From assembly GCF_003208655.1 (NCBI RefSeq), contig NZ_QKLU01000011.1:141148-205147 (forward strand): a stretch of 64,000 nucleotides of DNA, read 5' to 3'. Shown piece by piece: positions 1-9,093 of this stretch. Under the pieces are notes generated by a model. That model was not told where the DNA came from and made no database searches. It saw only the letters and a list, made by a program, of their open reading frames with translations. Within the stretch, counting starts at the first letter, position 1. The number at the start of each line of letters is the position of its first letter. The DNA comes from Pedobacter nutrimenti (GTDB lineage Bacteria; Bacteroidota; Bacteroidia; Sphingobacteriales; Sphingobacteriaceae). A program made the position numbers and the translations under genes.

Positions 1-1473
1 TCCGGAGTGCTGGGCAATGTATAATGCTGTTTCATAAGCATCCAGTTTTTTTGCTTCAGCCATAAAGCTCTGGATCAGCAAGGCAAAGTCATTCAGCTGT
101 CCGGCAATACGACCCTCTATATATTGGGAAGGGTTGCAAATCACATCCCACATGGTGATGTTGTATTTGTCTGCTGCAACAATGATCTTCTCTACAGTCG
201 TATCACCCAAACCCCTTTTAGGATAATTGATGACCCTTTTTATAGCTTCTTCATCACTTGGGTTAAAAGTTAAGCGAAAATAGGCAATAAGGTCTTTGAT
301 CTCTTTGCGCTGGTAGAAGGACAGCCCTCCATAAATCTTATAAGGGATATTTAATTTTCTTAAAGACTCTTCCATAGCCCTGGACTGGGCATTGGTACGG
401 TACAAAATGGCAAAATCATTATAATGAAGACCATTTGAAGTCCTATCCTGAACAATGGCCTCTGCAACAATTTTTCCTTCCTCATTATCCGTGAAGGCAC
501 GCTGCACCCGGATTCTGGAGCCGGATTCATTATCCGAAAATACATTTTTTTCCAGCTGATTTTTGTTGTTTGCAATAATGCTGTTTGCAACTTCAACGAT
601 ATTCTGTGTAGAGCGGTAGTTTTGCTCTAGTTTATAAACCTGAAGCTCAGGGTAATCACGTTCGAAATTTAAAATATTCTGGATGTTTGCGCCCCTGAAT
701 GCATAGATACTTTGTGCATCGTCACCCACCACGCAGATGTTCTGGTAGGCGGCAGCCAGTTTTTTCACAATAGTATATTGCGAAAAGTTGGTATCCTGGT
801 ACTCATCAACCATCAGGTACCTGAATTTCTGCTGGTATTTATTTAAAACATCCGGATGATTTTTTAATAGAATATTGGTTTTAAACAACAAGTCATCAAA
901 GTCCATGGCACCTGCTTTAAAACAGCGTTTGGCGTAGGTCTCGTAGATCACACCAAGTAAGGGGCGTTTATTGCTGCTGTCTTCTGCCTGAATTTCTTTG
1001 TTTTCCAGGTATTCTGTATGAGAAACCAGGTTATTTTTTGCAGAGGAAATCCGGTTGTAAACAAAATTTGCATTGTATAATTTGTCATCCAGTTGCATTT
1101 CTCTCAAAATGGCCCTGATCAGGCTTTTACTGTCATCTGTATCGTATATGGTGAAATTAGACGGATAACCAATTTTTTCAGCTTCAACCCTTAATATTTT
1201 TGCAAAAACAGAGTGAAAAGTACCCATCCAGATGTTTTTTGCTTCATCGCCGACAACCTTCATAATTCGCTCACGCATATCTTTTGAAGCTTTGTTGGTA
1301 AAGGTCAGTACAAGAATATTAAATGCATCAACGCCTTTCTCAATGAGATGGGCTACACGGTAGGTGATCACCCGTGTTTTTCCTGAACCGGCCCCTGCTA
1401 CAATCATGGCTGGTCCCTCTGTATTTTCTACTGCTGCTCTTTGCTGTGGGTTTAATCCTGCTAAATAATCCAA
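1..1473 (-). CDS. UvrD/PcrA-type ATP-dependent DNA helicase, N-terminal 491 residues (3' end outside window)
   Basis: Superfamily 1A 3'-5' helicase acting in nucleotide-excision or mismatch repair and removal of stalled replication or transcription complexes. Helicase motifs are visible in order: Q-motif LNPQQRAAV near the N-terminus, Walker A (GAGSGKT), motif Ia (TFTNKAS), DEXX box VDEYQDT, motif III (GDDAQSIYAFRGA) and motif IV (LEQNYRS). About 490 of the roughly 750 residues usual for the family lie inside the window; domain 2B and the C-terminus are beyond base 1. There is no ATG in front of the Q-motif. The best start is TTG at 1473, with ATT one codon earlier as an alternative; this makes the start less certain than the gene. 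It is transcribed away from the M20 dipeptidase. PcrA and UvrD cannot be told apart without the C-terminus. Confidence 0.93.
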   Translation of the reverse strand, partial: MDYLAGLNPQQRAAVENTEGPAMIVAGAGSGKTRVITYRVAHLIEKGVDAFNILVLTFTNKASKDMRERIMKVVGDEAKNIWMGTFHSVFAKILRVEAEKIGYPSNFTIYDTDDSKSLIRAILREMQLDDKLYNANFVYNRISSAKNNLVSHTEYLENKEIQAEDSSNKRPLLGVIYETYAKRCFKAGAMDFDDLLFKTNILLKNHPDVLNKYQQKFRYLMVDEYQDTNFSQYTIVKKLAAAYQNICVVGDDAQSIYAFRGANIQNILNFERDYPELQVYKLEQNYRSTQNIVEVANSIIANNKNQLEKNVFSDNESGSRIRVQRAFTDNEEGKIVAEAIVQDRTSNGLHYNDFAILYRTNAQSRAMEESLRKLNIPYKIYGGLSFYQRKEIKDLIAYFRLTFNPSDEEAIKRVINYPKRGLGDTTVEKIIVAADKYNITMWDVICNPSQYIEGRIAGQLNDFALLIQSFMAEAKKLDAYETALYIAQHSG

Positions 1474-1792
1474 AATCGATAGTGTTTTTGTCCTGCGAAG
1501 TTATAAAATGACGCGGTATAAATTATTCTTTGTTTAAAAATTGGCTAATGATCATTCTTTTGACCCTTGTAGTTAAATTTCTGAACCTGGTGAAGGTCTC
1601 CGATCTATGGTGTTAAAACATAGAATTTACTACTTTTATTGTACTGTCTTGTGAATAGCTCCGGACAGCTGCCTTAAAATGGCTGGATCGGGCCGAGAAA
1701 TCCCATGAATTTTACTTAGGATACAAATATACAACATAAGGAGCTAATATGAAAAGAATCAAAAACTATATATTTGCCCAAAATCATTTGTT
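1474..1792. other. Intergenic region between divergent helicase and M20 peptidase genes
   Basis: AT-rich, with no supported gene. A TATATTTG at 1769-1776 matches the Bacteroidota -7 element and lies 16 bases before the peptidase ATG, but no clear -33 TTG sits at the right distance. A 22-codon reading frame (1749-1817) with a purine-rich AAGGAG upstream overlaps the peptidase start; it could be a leader ORF but nothing else supports it. Confidence 0.4.
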
Positions 1793-3163
1793 ATGCAAGA
1801 GATCAAAAAATATGTAGAAGAAAACAAACAACGTTTTTTGGACGAACTGTTTGAATTATTGCGTTTTCCATCGGTTAGTGCCGATCCGAAGTATAAAGGG
1901 GATGTCCTGAAAACCGCTGAATTTGTTGCCGAAAAACTTAAGGCTGCTGGTGCAGATCAGGTAGAAATATGTCAGACTGCAGGTTATCCGATTGTCTATG
2001 GTGAAAAGATTGTTGATGAAAAACTTCCTACGGTTTTAATCTATGGTCATTACGATGTGCAGCCGGCTGATCCTATAGAATTATGGGAAACTCCACCTTT
2101 TGAACCTACAGTGCGGGACGGAAAAATTTATGCAAGAGGGGCCTGTGATGATAAAGGACAGTTTTATATGCATGTTAAAGCATTTGAACTGATGATGAAA
2201 ACCGGAACCCTGAGCTGCAATATTAAATTTATGATTGAGGGGGAGGAAGAAGTTGGTTCTGCAAATCTTGGGATCTTTGTTAAAGCGAATGCAGAACGTT
2301 TAAAGGCGGATGTTGTACTGATATCTGATACTTCAATGATCAGTATGGAAAACCCTTCCATAGAAACGGGTTTACGTGGTTTGGCTTATATGGAGGTTGA
2401 AGTGGTGGGTCCAAATAGAGACCTGCATTCAGGTGTTTATGGTGGGGCCGTAGCCAATCCTGCAACGATTCTCTGCAAACTGATTGCTTCATTGCATGAT
2501 GAAAACAATCACATTACCATTCCTGCTTTTTATGATAAGGTAGTAGAACTCAGCGACGAAGAAAAAAAGGCATTGAATTCTGCACCATTTGATCTTGATG
2601 AATATAAAAAGGACCTGAACATTGGTGCTGAATGGGGAGAAAAGGGTTATTCTACGCTGGAAAGAACAGGTACAAGACCAACTTTGGAGGTGAACGGCAT
2701 CTGGAGCGGTTATATAGGTGAAGGCGCAAAAACCGTATTGCCTTCTAAAGCAAATGCTAAAATTTCTATGCGTCTGGTTCCAAATCAGAGCTCTGATGAA
2801 ATTTCAGAAATCTTTGCGAAACACTTTGAAAGCCTTGCCCCTGATTATGTGAAAGTAAAAGTAACAGCGCATCATGGTGGCGAGCCTGTGGTAACACCGA
2901 CAGACAGTATTGCTTATCGTGCAGCGGAGCAGGCCATTTTAGATTCATTTGGTAAAAAACCTATTCCTACAAGGGGTGGGGGAAGTATTCCGATTGTGGC
3001 ACTGTTTGAGAATGTCCTGGGAATCAAATCTGTTTTGTTTGGCTTTGGCCTGGACAGCGATGCCCTGCATTCGCCGAATGAAAAGTATGACATTTATAAT
3101 TATTATAAAGGTATAGAGACCCTTCCTTTATTCCATAAGTATTTTGCGGAGCTGAGTAAGTAG
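1793..3163 (+). CDS. M20 family metallodipeptidase (carnosinase-like)
   Basis: Cytosolic di-zinc dipeptidase of the M20 clan, of the kind that hydrolyses dipeptides with broad specificity (CNDP/PepV-like branch). The metal-site motifs are complete: H86-x-D88 in GHYDVQPAD, bridging D119 in RGACDDKG, the general base/ligand pair E152-E153 in EGEEEVGS, and a C-terminal His in the DALHSPNE segment. The lid (dimerisation) domain lies between about residues 200 and 370 and contains the conserved DLHSGVYGG. Length of 456 residues is normal. No signal peptide is visible. A terminator hairpin follows the stop, so the gene is probably monocistronic. The next gene, a dipeptide epimerase, also handles dipeptides, suggesting a small peptide/murein-peptide salvage neighbourhood. 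Confidence 0.93.
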   Translation: MQEIKKYVEENKQRFLDELFELLRFPSVSADPKYKGDVLKTAEFVAEKLKAAGADQVEICQTAGYPIVYGEKIVDEKLPTVLIYGHYDVQPADPIELWETPPFEPTVRDGKIYARGACDDKGQFYMHVKAFELMMKTGTLSCNIKFMIEGEEEVGSANLGIFVKANAERLKADVVLISDTSMISMENPSIETGLRGLAYMEVEVVGPNRDLHSGVYGGAVANPATILCKLIASLHDENNHITIPAFYDKVVELSDEEKKALNSAPFDLDEYKKDLNIGAEWGEKGYSTLERTGTRPTLEVNGIWSGYIGEGAKTVLPSKANAKISMRLVPNQSSDEISEIFAKHFESLAPDYVKVKVTAHHGGEPVVTPTDSIAYRAAEQAILDSFGKKPIPTRGGGSIPIVALFENVLGIKSVLFGFGLDSDALHSPNEKYDIYNYYKGIETLPLFHKYFAELSK

Positions 3164-3182
3164 TATTTTATATTTTTTAGGG

Positions 3183-3219
3183 CCCTGCATCTGTGAATAT
3201 TTAGATGCAGGGTTTTTTT
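3183..3219 (+). terminator. Rho-independent terminator after the M20 peptidase
   Basis: Arms CCCTGCATCT (3183-3192) and AGATGCAGGG (3203-3212) are perfect complements with a 10-base loop, followed by seven T residues (3213-3219). Confidence 0.85.
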
Positions 3220-3268
3220 CTGCCCATAAAATCCCATATTTTTACTTCAGTTCATGATCAACCAGCAG

Positions 3269-4372
3269 ATGAAAATTACTTACATAGAGATTTATCGTTT
3301 CAGCATTCCGATGGAGCCCTTTGTTATTGCGACCGGCACCATGCATTTTGCGCAGAATGTATTTTTAAAAATTTATACCGACCAGGGAATATATGGAGTG
3401 GGGGAATGTTCAGCATTTCCGATGATTGTTGGAGAGACCCAGGAGACTTGTCTGTCGATGGCAAGGGATTTTGCAAAAATCTGGATTGGAAAAGATCCCC
3501 TGGATATACCCGCAAGGATGAATGATCTGCTGGGATATGCTGCGCACAACAGCACCATTAAGAGTGCATTTGATATGGCACTTTTTGATATTTCTGCCAA
3601 AAAAGCAAATTTACCTCTTTACCGGTTTCTTGGAGGGCAAAAAAGAAGAATTGAAACCGACATGACCATCGGAATTGACAGCCCTGAAAATATGGCCCTT
3701 TCTGCCCTTAAATATCAGCAGCAAGGTTGTAATATCCTCAAGATCAAATTAGGTAAAAAGGTACATGAAGATATAGAACGGGTTGCGCAGATCAGAAAGG
3801 CTGTAGGTGAGGAGTTGACTTTAAGACTGGACGCCAATCAGGGCTGGAGTTTTGATGATGCTTTACTGGCGTTGGGGGCGCTCGAAAAATACAATATTGA
3901 ATTTTGCGAGCAACCCATGCGGACCTGGTACGATGACCGTTTGCCTGAATTAAAATTGAATTCTCCGGTTAAACTGATGGCTGATGAAAGTTGTTACAAC
4001 CATCACGATGCCCGTAAGCTGATCAATAGCCAATCTTGTGATTATCTGAATATTAAATTTTCCAAGTCTGGTGGCATACTGGAAGCGCAGAAAATTCATG
4101 AACTTGCCCTTCAGACGGGCATGAAATGTATGATTGGCAGTATGCTGGAAAGCCGTATCGCATTGACCGCAAATCTGCATTTTGCCCTGGCCAGTCCGAA
4201 CGTTATTTTCTTTGATCTGGATACCTGCTTGTTGGGACATTTGGTCGATCCGGTAAGCAATGGCTTGAGCTATGACGGTTATTTGCTGGATGTTCCCGAG
4301 CTGGCGGGAATAGGTGCAGATGCAGATCCTGAGTTCTTAAAAACCTGTGAAAAATGGCTGGTTAAAGATTAG
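3269..4372 (+). CDS. Dipeptide epimerase (enolase superfamily, L-Ala-D/L-Glu epimerase-like)
   Basis: Muconate-lactonising subgroup of the enolase superfamily; members in murein recycling epimerise L-Ala-D-Glu to L-Ala-L-Glu. Numbering from an upstream in-frame ATG at 3254: catalytic K163-x-K165 (ILKIKLG), metal ligands D193 (LDANQGW), E219 (EQP) and D244 (DES), and the second catalytic Lys near 268 (NIKFSKSGG). The N-terminal capping domain is present. The start at 3269 is preferred because family members usually begin at the MKITYIE strand; starting at 3254 would add five residues. The 3' end overlaps the convergent sirtuin gene by 11 bp. Exact dipeptide specificity cannot be read from the sequence. 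Confidence 0.9.
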   Translation: MKITYIEIYRFSIPMEPFVIATGTMHFAQNVFLKIYTDQGIYGVGECSAFPMIVGETQETCLSMARDFAKIWIGKDPLDIPARMNDLLGYAAHNSTIKSAFDMALFDISAKKANLPLYRFLGGQKRRIETDMTIGIDSPENMALSALKYQQQGCNILKIKLGKKVHEDIERVAQIRKAVGEELTLRLDANQGWSFDDALLALGALEKYNIEFCEQPMRTWYDDRLPELKLNSPVKLMADESCYNHHDARKLINSQSCDYLNIKFSKSGGILEAQKIHELALQTGMKCMIGSMLESRIALTANLHFALASPNVIFFDLDTCLLGHLVDPVSNGLSYDGYLLDVPELAGIGADADPEFLKTCEKWLVKD

Positions 4373-5066
4373 TTTTTGACTCAGCAGAAAGTATTTGCTG
4401 CAATTCATCCATACCTGCAGTAGCTGTTCTTTCTATTTTTACGATGTTTTTATACCTGTTAACTTCCGGAATTTTGGGGTCCACGATGTATTTAACAACT
4501 TTTTCCGGTACAAAATCCAGGAGCCCTGCTGCGGGATAGACAGCCAGCGAGGTGCCCACAAGAAGAAACAGGTCTGCCTGCGAACAAAGGCGGGAAGCTT
4601 GTTCAATCATAGGAACGGGCTCTCCAAACCAAACTACGTGCGGGCGCAGTTGTGAACCCAGTTTACAAAAAGTGCCCATTTTGATTTCCGTTCCTTCCAC
4701 CGGATAGGTCAAACGGGGGTTAATACTGGATTGAGAACGGGTGATAATGCCATGAAGATGGATAACCGTACTTGAGCCAGCTCTTTCATGGAGGTCATCT
4801 ATATTTTGGGTGATAATCTGCACCTGATAATCCTTTTCGAGTTCTGCCAAAGCCAGGTGTGCCCGGTTGGGTATAGCCTCCAGGACCTGTTTCCGGCGCT
4901 CATTGTAAAAGCCCTGGACCAGAACAGGGTCTTTTTGCCAGGCCTCAGGTGTGGCCACGTCATAAACATTGTACCCCTCCCAAAGGCCATCGCTGTCCCT
5001 GAAGGTTTTTAATCCGCTTTCTGAACTTATTCCTGCGCCGGTTAAAACAACAAGCTTTTTCTTCAT
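4362..5066 (-). CDS. NAD-dependent protein deacylase, sirtuin family, class III-like without the zinc cysteines
   Basis: SIR2 family deacylase that removes acyl groups from lysines using NAD. Seen: NAD-binding GAGISSESG with TFRD after it, ITQNIDDLHERAG (Q87, N88, D90), catalytic H105 in LHG, and a Rossmann C-terminal part with LVGTSLAVYPAAG. Y54 and R57 (FYNERR) form the YxxR pair that in SIRT5 and CobB binds acidic acyl groups, so desuccinylase or demalonylase activity is expected. The four structural zinc cysteines are absent: only one Cys (FCKLGSQ) remains in the insert. This occurs in a known subset of short bacterial sirtuins. It is convergent with the epimerase (11-bp overlap) and precedes the GH25 gene in reverse orientation. 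Confidence 0.92.
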   Translation of the reverse strand: MKKKLVVLTGAGISSESGLKTFRDSDGLWEGYNVYDVATPEAWQKDPVLVQGFYNERRKQVLEAIPNRAHLALAELEKDYQVQIITQNIDDLHERAGSSTVIHLHGIITRSQSSINPRLTYPVEGTEIKMGTFCKLGSQLRPHVVWFGEPVPMIEQASRLCSQADLFLLVGTSLAVYPAAGLLDFVPEKVVKYIVDPKIPEVNRYKNIVKIERTATAGMDELQQILSAESKTNL

Positions 5067-5083
5067 AGAACCAAAATACGTAT

Positions 5084-5974
5084 TTATTTAATCTTTAAGG
5101 CCTCAAAGGCAGTGCTGTCACCATTGAAAGCATTGAAATCAACTACATGGTTGATGCCATTAATTCTGGCTTTATCCGAATGCTGCCAGAAAACCCATTT
5201 GGTCTGGTTACTTACTTTTAGTTTTGGCTGATGGTAATGTGCAATCCATAAAGGATAATCGTCAAAATAACCTTTCAAATAGTCCAGGTAAAATGTCAGA
5301 CCGGAATAGATAATGGGTTTTACCCTTGTTCGGTGTTCTACATATTTGATAAATGCTTTGAGTTCTTTTCTCATTTTTTCCGGAGAAACCCCATTCAGTT
5401 GTTCAACATCTACCACAGGAGGTAAATCTCCTTTTTCAAATTGAACAGTTTGCATAAAAAACATGGCCTGCCATTCTCCCGATTTCTGTGGTCTGAAAAA
5501 GTGATAGGCACTGCAGGTAATTCCGGTTTTGGCGGCTTCCCTCCAGTTTCTTTGAAAATAAGGATCTACACTTAAAATCCCTTCTGTAGCTTTGATAATG
5601 GCAAATTTTATGCTGACACTATCTTCTTTCATTGTTTTTACCTTTTGCCAGTCTACTTTTCCCTGATAATAAGATACGTCGATGCCATGAATGCTGTACT
5701 TTTTGGGGATTTTGATGTTAAAACTGGTATAGGTTCTGTAGTTGGGGTCCTGTCCCAGATCTTTTACCCAGCGAATGCTGGAGGTAAAAAGCTTTAATAC
5801 ATAAGCATAATAGAGAGGGGAAAGTAAAATCAACAGGACTAGGGCAATACTGAATTTCCAATGTAAAGCTATCCCCGGGCTTTTCTTTTTTACAGGAGAT
5901 TTTCTGGTAATCGTTTTTTTTGCAGGGACACTTTTTTTTCTTGGTATAACTGTTTTTTTAGGGATCGGCGGCAC
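5084..5974 (-). CDS. Membrane-anchored glycoside hydrolase family 25 (lysozyme-like)
   Basis: GH25 muramidases cleave the MurNAc-GlcNAc bond of peptidoglycan. The catalytic domain covers about residues 95-296, with D99 in the IHGIDVSYYQG strand, FAIIKATEG, and the paired acidic residues D189 and E191 in PPVVDVEQ. Before it come a Lys/Pro-rich cytoplasmic tail (residues 1-35) and one membrane segment (about 41-60), so the enzyme is predicted to be tethered to the inner membrane facing the periplasm rather than secreted. The stop lies 17 bp from the sirtuin start. Role in wall turnover is inferred. Confidence 0.9.
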   Translation of the reverse strand: MPPIPKKTVIPRKKSVPAKKTITRKSPVKKKSPGIALHWKFSIALVLLILLSPLYYAYVLKLFTSSIRWVKDLGQDPNYRTYTSFNIKIPKKYSIHGIDVSYYQGKVDWQKVKTMKEDSVSIKFAIIKATEGILSVDPYFQRNWREAAKTGITCSAYHFFRPQKSGEWQAMFFMQTVQFEKGDLPPVVDVEQLNGVSPEKMRKELKAFIKYVEHRTRVKPIIYSGLTFYLDYLKGYFDDYPLWIAHYHQPKLKVSNQTKWVFWQHSDKARINGINHVVDFNAFNGDSTAFEALKIK

Positions 5975-6051
5975 GCTGTAAAAATAAACAAACTATTCTG
6001 GACTTGCGGAATAAAGGATAAAAAGAGCACTTATCTTTTTACCTTTATACC

Positions 6052-8064
6052 ATGAATTCAGAACCTAATCATCTCATTAAAGCTTCATCGCCCTATTTAT
6101 TACAGCATGCCTATAACCCGGTGAACTGGTATGAGTGGGGAGAGGAAGCCCTGAACAGAGCGAAAACCGAAAACAAGCTGATCCTGGTTAGCATTGGTTA
6201 TTCGGCTTGTCACTGGTGTCATGTCATGGAACGCGAAAGTTTCGAGGATCATGAAGTGGCAGAGGTTATGAACCGCCATTTTGTTTGTATTAAAGTAGAC
6301 CGTGAAGAACGGCCGGATATAGATCAGATTTATATGCTTGCTGTTCAGTTGATGACAGGAAGTGGGGGCTGGCCTTTAAACTGTATTTGTCTGCCTGACC
6401 AAAGACCAATTTATGGTGGAACTTATTTTAAAAAACAAGATTGGATCAATGTGCTGGACAGTGTGGCCGGATTGTGGTTAAATGAACCGGCAAAGGCCAG
6501 ACAATATGCCGACCGCTTAACCGATGGCATTCACCAGGCAGAAAAAATTCTTCCGAACTTGGAGAAAAAAGAGTATTCAACAAAAGATTTAACTGAAATT
6601 ATGGAGCCCTGGAAGCGGTATCTGGACCTTTCAGAAGGAGGGTATAACCGTGCACCAAAATTTCCACTTCCCAATAACTGGCAATTTATGTTGCGGTATA
6701 GCAATTTGATGAAAGATGATGCTACGCATGTGGCGGCACTGTTAACCCTTGAAAAAATGGCACGGGGCGGAATTTATGATCCTATTGGAGGTGGATTTGC
6801 CCGCTATGCTGTGGACGACCACTGGCATGTTCCTCATTTTGAAAAGATGTTATATGACAATGGTCAGTTAATTGGTTTATACGCTGAAGCTTACCAATAC
6901 TCCCCGGTTCCATTATTTAAAGAAGTTGTGCAGGAAACCATTTCCTGGCTCGAAAGGGAAATGAGGTCGCCGGAAGGTTTATTTTATGCTGCCCTTGACG
7001 CGGACAGCGAAGGCATAGAAGGTAAATTTTATGTTTGGGATAAAAAAGAATTTGATCAGGTGCTGGGAAATGATGCTGCTTTATTATGGGATTATTACCA
7101 CATCACCCTGCAGGGGAACTGGGAAGAAGAACAAACTAATATTCTGCTGAGAAAATTTGATGAACGAGAGTATGCCGATGCAAAAGGAATTACAGTTCTG
7201 GATCTTCAGGAAAGCATCCGAAGGGCTAAAATTAAGCTGCTGGAAGCCAGGAGTAAAAGAGTAAGACCAGGCTTGGACGACAAATGCCTAACTGCCTGGA
7301 ATGCCATGGCCATTAAAGGACTTGCAGAAGCTGCAAAGGTATTTGAAAACGGACATTATTATACGCTGGCAAGAAATGCAGCGGAATTTATACTGAAAAA
7401 CTTAAAGCTTGCTGATGGGGGTTTGTATCGAAACTTTAAAAATGGGAAAGCGACCATACCCGGATTTTTGGATGACTATGCCTTTTTTATTGAAGCATTA
7501 ACCACCCTTTACCAGTATGATTTTAATGAGCAGTGGCTGAATGAAGCAAAACGTTTAACAGATTATGTATTAACTCATTTTGAAGATCTTCAGGGACCGA
7601 TGTTTTTTTATACACCTGTAACAGGGGAGGCTTTAATTGCCAGAAAACATGAAATTATGGATAATGTAATACCTGCATCGAATTCCACTATGGCGCAGAA
7701 TTTACAGGTACTTGGGCTGCTTTTTGACGAAGAGGCTTATTTGACCAAAGCATCAGAAATGCTTGCCGCTGTTTACCCGCAGATCAAAACCTATGGTTCT
7801 GCTTATTCAAACTGGGCCTTACAATTGCTGAATGAAGTATTCGGGATTCATGAAATTGCTGTAACTGGAAATGGCTTTTCGGATGTGCTCAGGATACTTA
7901 ACCGTCTTTATATTCCCAATAAAATTACAATTGCGGGAACAAATTCTGAGCTTCCTTTGTTAAAAGATAAGCAAAGCATTGAAACAAAAATCTATATTTG
8001 CCGAAATAAAGCATGTCAGCTGCCAGTACTTACAGTTGAGGAAGCAATAAAATTAATAAATTAA
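6052..8064 (+). CDS. Thioredoxin-fold/DUF255 protein (YyaL/SPATA20 family)
   Basis: Full-length member (670 aa) of the YyaL/SPATA20 family: an N-terminal DUF255 thioredoxin-like domain followed by a six-hairpin glycosidase-like (alpha/alpha) domain. Seen: family opening NHLIKASSPYLLQHA, redox-type motif C53-H-W-C56 in SACHWCHVME, GGWPLN, and an ERPDID segment; the second half carries FEKMLYDN and LDADSEG. The biochemical role is not established for bacterial members; a cytosolic redox or glycan-related role has been proposed. It is followed 11 bp later by the SlyD-like gene, so the two are probably cotranscribed. Confidence 0.9.
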   Translation: MNSEPNHLIKASSPYLLQHAYNPVNWYEWGEEALNRAKTENKLILVSIGYSACHWCHVMERESFEDHEVAEVMNRHFVCIKVDREERPDIDQIYMLAVQLMTGSGGWPLNCICLPDQRPIYGGTYFKKQDWINVLDSVAGLWLNEPAKARQYADRLTDGIHQAEKILPNLEKKEYSTKDLTEIMEPWKRYLDLSEGGYNRAPKFPLPNNWQFMLRYSNLMKDDATHVAALLTLEKMARGGIYDPIGGGFARYAVDDHWHVPHFEKMLYDNGQLIGLYAEAYQYSPVPLFKEVVQETISWLEREMRSPEGLFYAALDADSEGIEGKFYVWDKKEFDQVLGNDAALLWDYYHITLQGNWEEEQTNILLRKFDEREYADAKGITVLDLQESIRRAKIKLLEARSKRVRPGLDDKCLTAWNAMAIKGLAEAAKVFENGHYYTLARNAAEFILKNLKLADGGLYRNFKNGKATIPGFLDDYAFFIEALTTLYQYDFNEQWLNEAKRLTDYVLTHFEDLQGPMFFYTPVTGEALIARKHEIMDNVIPASNSTMAQNLQVLGLLFDEEAYLTKASEMLAAVYPQIKTYGSAYSNWALQLLNEVFGIHEIAVTGNGFSDVLRILNRLYIPNKITIAGTNSELPLLKDKQSIETKIYICRNKACQLPVLTVEEAIKLIN

Positions 8065-8075
8065 AAAAGAATCTA

Positions 8076-8576
8076 ATGAGTATTAAACCTAATACAGTAG
8101 TTTCCTTAACGTATGAATTGCATACGACTAACGAAGAAGGACAACAAGTTTTTGTAGAAAAAGCTGATGAGCAAAACGCTTTGGTTTTTTTATTTGGCGT
8201 AGGTATGATGTTGCCAAAGTTTGAAGAACATTTAGTAGGTCTGAATGTTGGTGACGAGTATGGTTTTGAATTATCTGCAGCCGATGGTTACGGTGAAATT
8301 GATCCGGGAGCTTATGCAGATCTTCCAAAAGAAATGTTTAAAGATGTCGACCTTCCAAATGTTGGTGATGTAATTCCATTGCAGGACAATCAAGGTAACC
8401 ACTTTAGGGCTGGGGTTACAGGAGTTCATGAAGACACGATTTCTGTTGACCTGAATCACCCAATGGCAGGTAAAAACCTGATTTTTGCCGGTAAAATACT
8501 TTCTGTTCGTGAGGCTACTGAAGAAGAATTAAGCCATGGTCACGCTCATGGAGCAGATGGCCACTCGGGTCACTAG
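8076..8576 (+). CDS. FKBP-type peptidyl-prolyl isomerase, SlyD-like
   Basis: Cytosolic prolyl isomerase/chaperone with the SlyD layout: an FKBP fold (start VSLTYELHTTNEEG, VFLFGVGMMLPKFEEHL, LNHPMAGKNLIFAGKI) with the insert-in-flap domain between about residues 70 and 130, and a short His-rich tail (HGHAHGADGHSGH) that can bind metals such as Ni or Zn. Length of 166 aa is usual. Located 11 bp after the YyaL-like gene and followed by a bidirectional terminator. The metal-binding tail is notable because a zinc-type locus begins just downstream on the other strand. Confidence 0.9.
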   Translation: MSIKPNTVVSLTYELHTTNEEGQQVFVEKADEQNALVFLFGVGMMLPKFEEHLVGLNVGDEYGFELSAADGYGEIDPGAYADLPKEMFKDVDLPNVGDVIPLQDNQGNHFRAGVTGVHEDTISVDLNHPMAGKNLIFAGKILSVREATEEELSHGHAHGADGHSGH

Positions 8577-8593
8577 TTCTTAAATTTTTATAC

Positions 8594-8651
8594 AAAATAC
8601 CCCTTTTCCCTGCTGATTTTTTTAATCCTGGAAAAAGGGGTATTTTTTTAT
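8594..8651. terminator. Bidirectional terminator between SlyD-like gene and the Fur/Zur operon
   Basis: Long hairpin AAAATACCCCTTTT / AAAAGGGGTATTTT with one bulged A and a roughly 20-base loop. It is flanked by T-runs when read on either strand and sits between two convergent stops (8576 and 8654). Confidence 0.8.
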
Positions 8652-8653
8652 AG

Positions 8654-9085
8654 TTAATCTGCTTTCATTCCTGCACTGCACTTTTCGCAGATGCCATAGG
8701 CCATTGTATTGATGGCGCTGGCTTTAAAACCCTTTGGCATTTTAATGGCAGGTATCAACACATCCAGGCAATAAATCTTTTGACAATTTGTGCAATTAAA
8801 ATGTACATGTTCGTCATGATGGTGGTGCTCGGAGCAGGCCGGAGAGCAAATGGCATAGTTTGCCGTTCCATTGAGGTCCATCACGCGGTGGAGAATACCC
8901 TTGTCTTCATAAGTGTTGAGGATTCTGTATAAAGTCACCCTGTCAATTTCTTTACCCAATTTTTTTTCGAGCTCAGGTTGTGAAATTGCAACAGCATCCA
9001 TAGCAATCTCTTCCAGCACACGTACCCTTTGTCTGGTGTGTTTGAGACTATGGTCTTTTAAAATATTTACCGGGTCTATCTTCAT
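8654..9085 (-). CDS. Fur-family metalloregulator, probably Zur
   Basis: Fur superfamily repressor (143 aa): winged helix at about residues 14-80 (HTRQRVRVLEEI, DRVTLYRILNTYEDKGI), then a dimerisation domain with two zinc-type Cys pairs, C98-x-x-C101 and C133-x-x-C136. A His-rich hinge at 87-95 (HHHHDEHVHF) supplies the regulatory metal site. Last gene of a four-gene minus-strand operon (ATPase, permease, CxxC protein, regulator), 8 bp after the preceding stop. The gene set and the Fur-type 7-1-7 palindromes on these promoters favour zinc (Zur) over iron or peroxide, but the sensed metal is an inference. Confidence 0.88.
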   Translation of the reverse strand: MKIDPVNILKDHSLKHTRQRVRVLEEIAMDAVAISQPELEKKLGKEIDRVTLYRILNTYEDKGILHRVMDLNGTANYAICSPACSEHHHHDEHVHFNCTNCQKIYCLDVLIPAIKMPKGFKASAINTMAYGICEKCSAGMKAD

Positions 9086-9093
9086 CTTCTGAT

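Noticed and set aside
1749..1817. 22-codon leader ORF before the M20 peptidase
   Set aside because: It has a good purine-rich site, but the -7 element at 1769 would put the transcription start after its ATG. No regulatory codons (attenuator-like runs) are seen.
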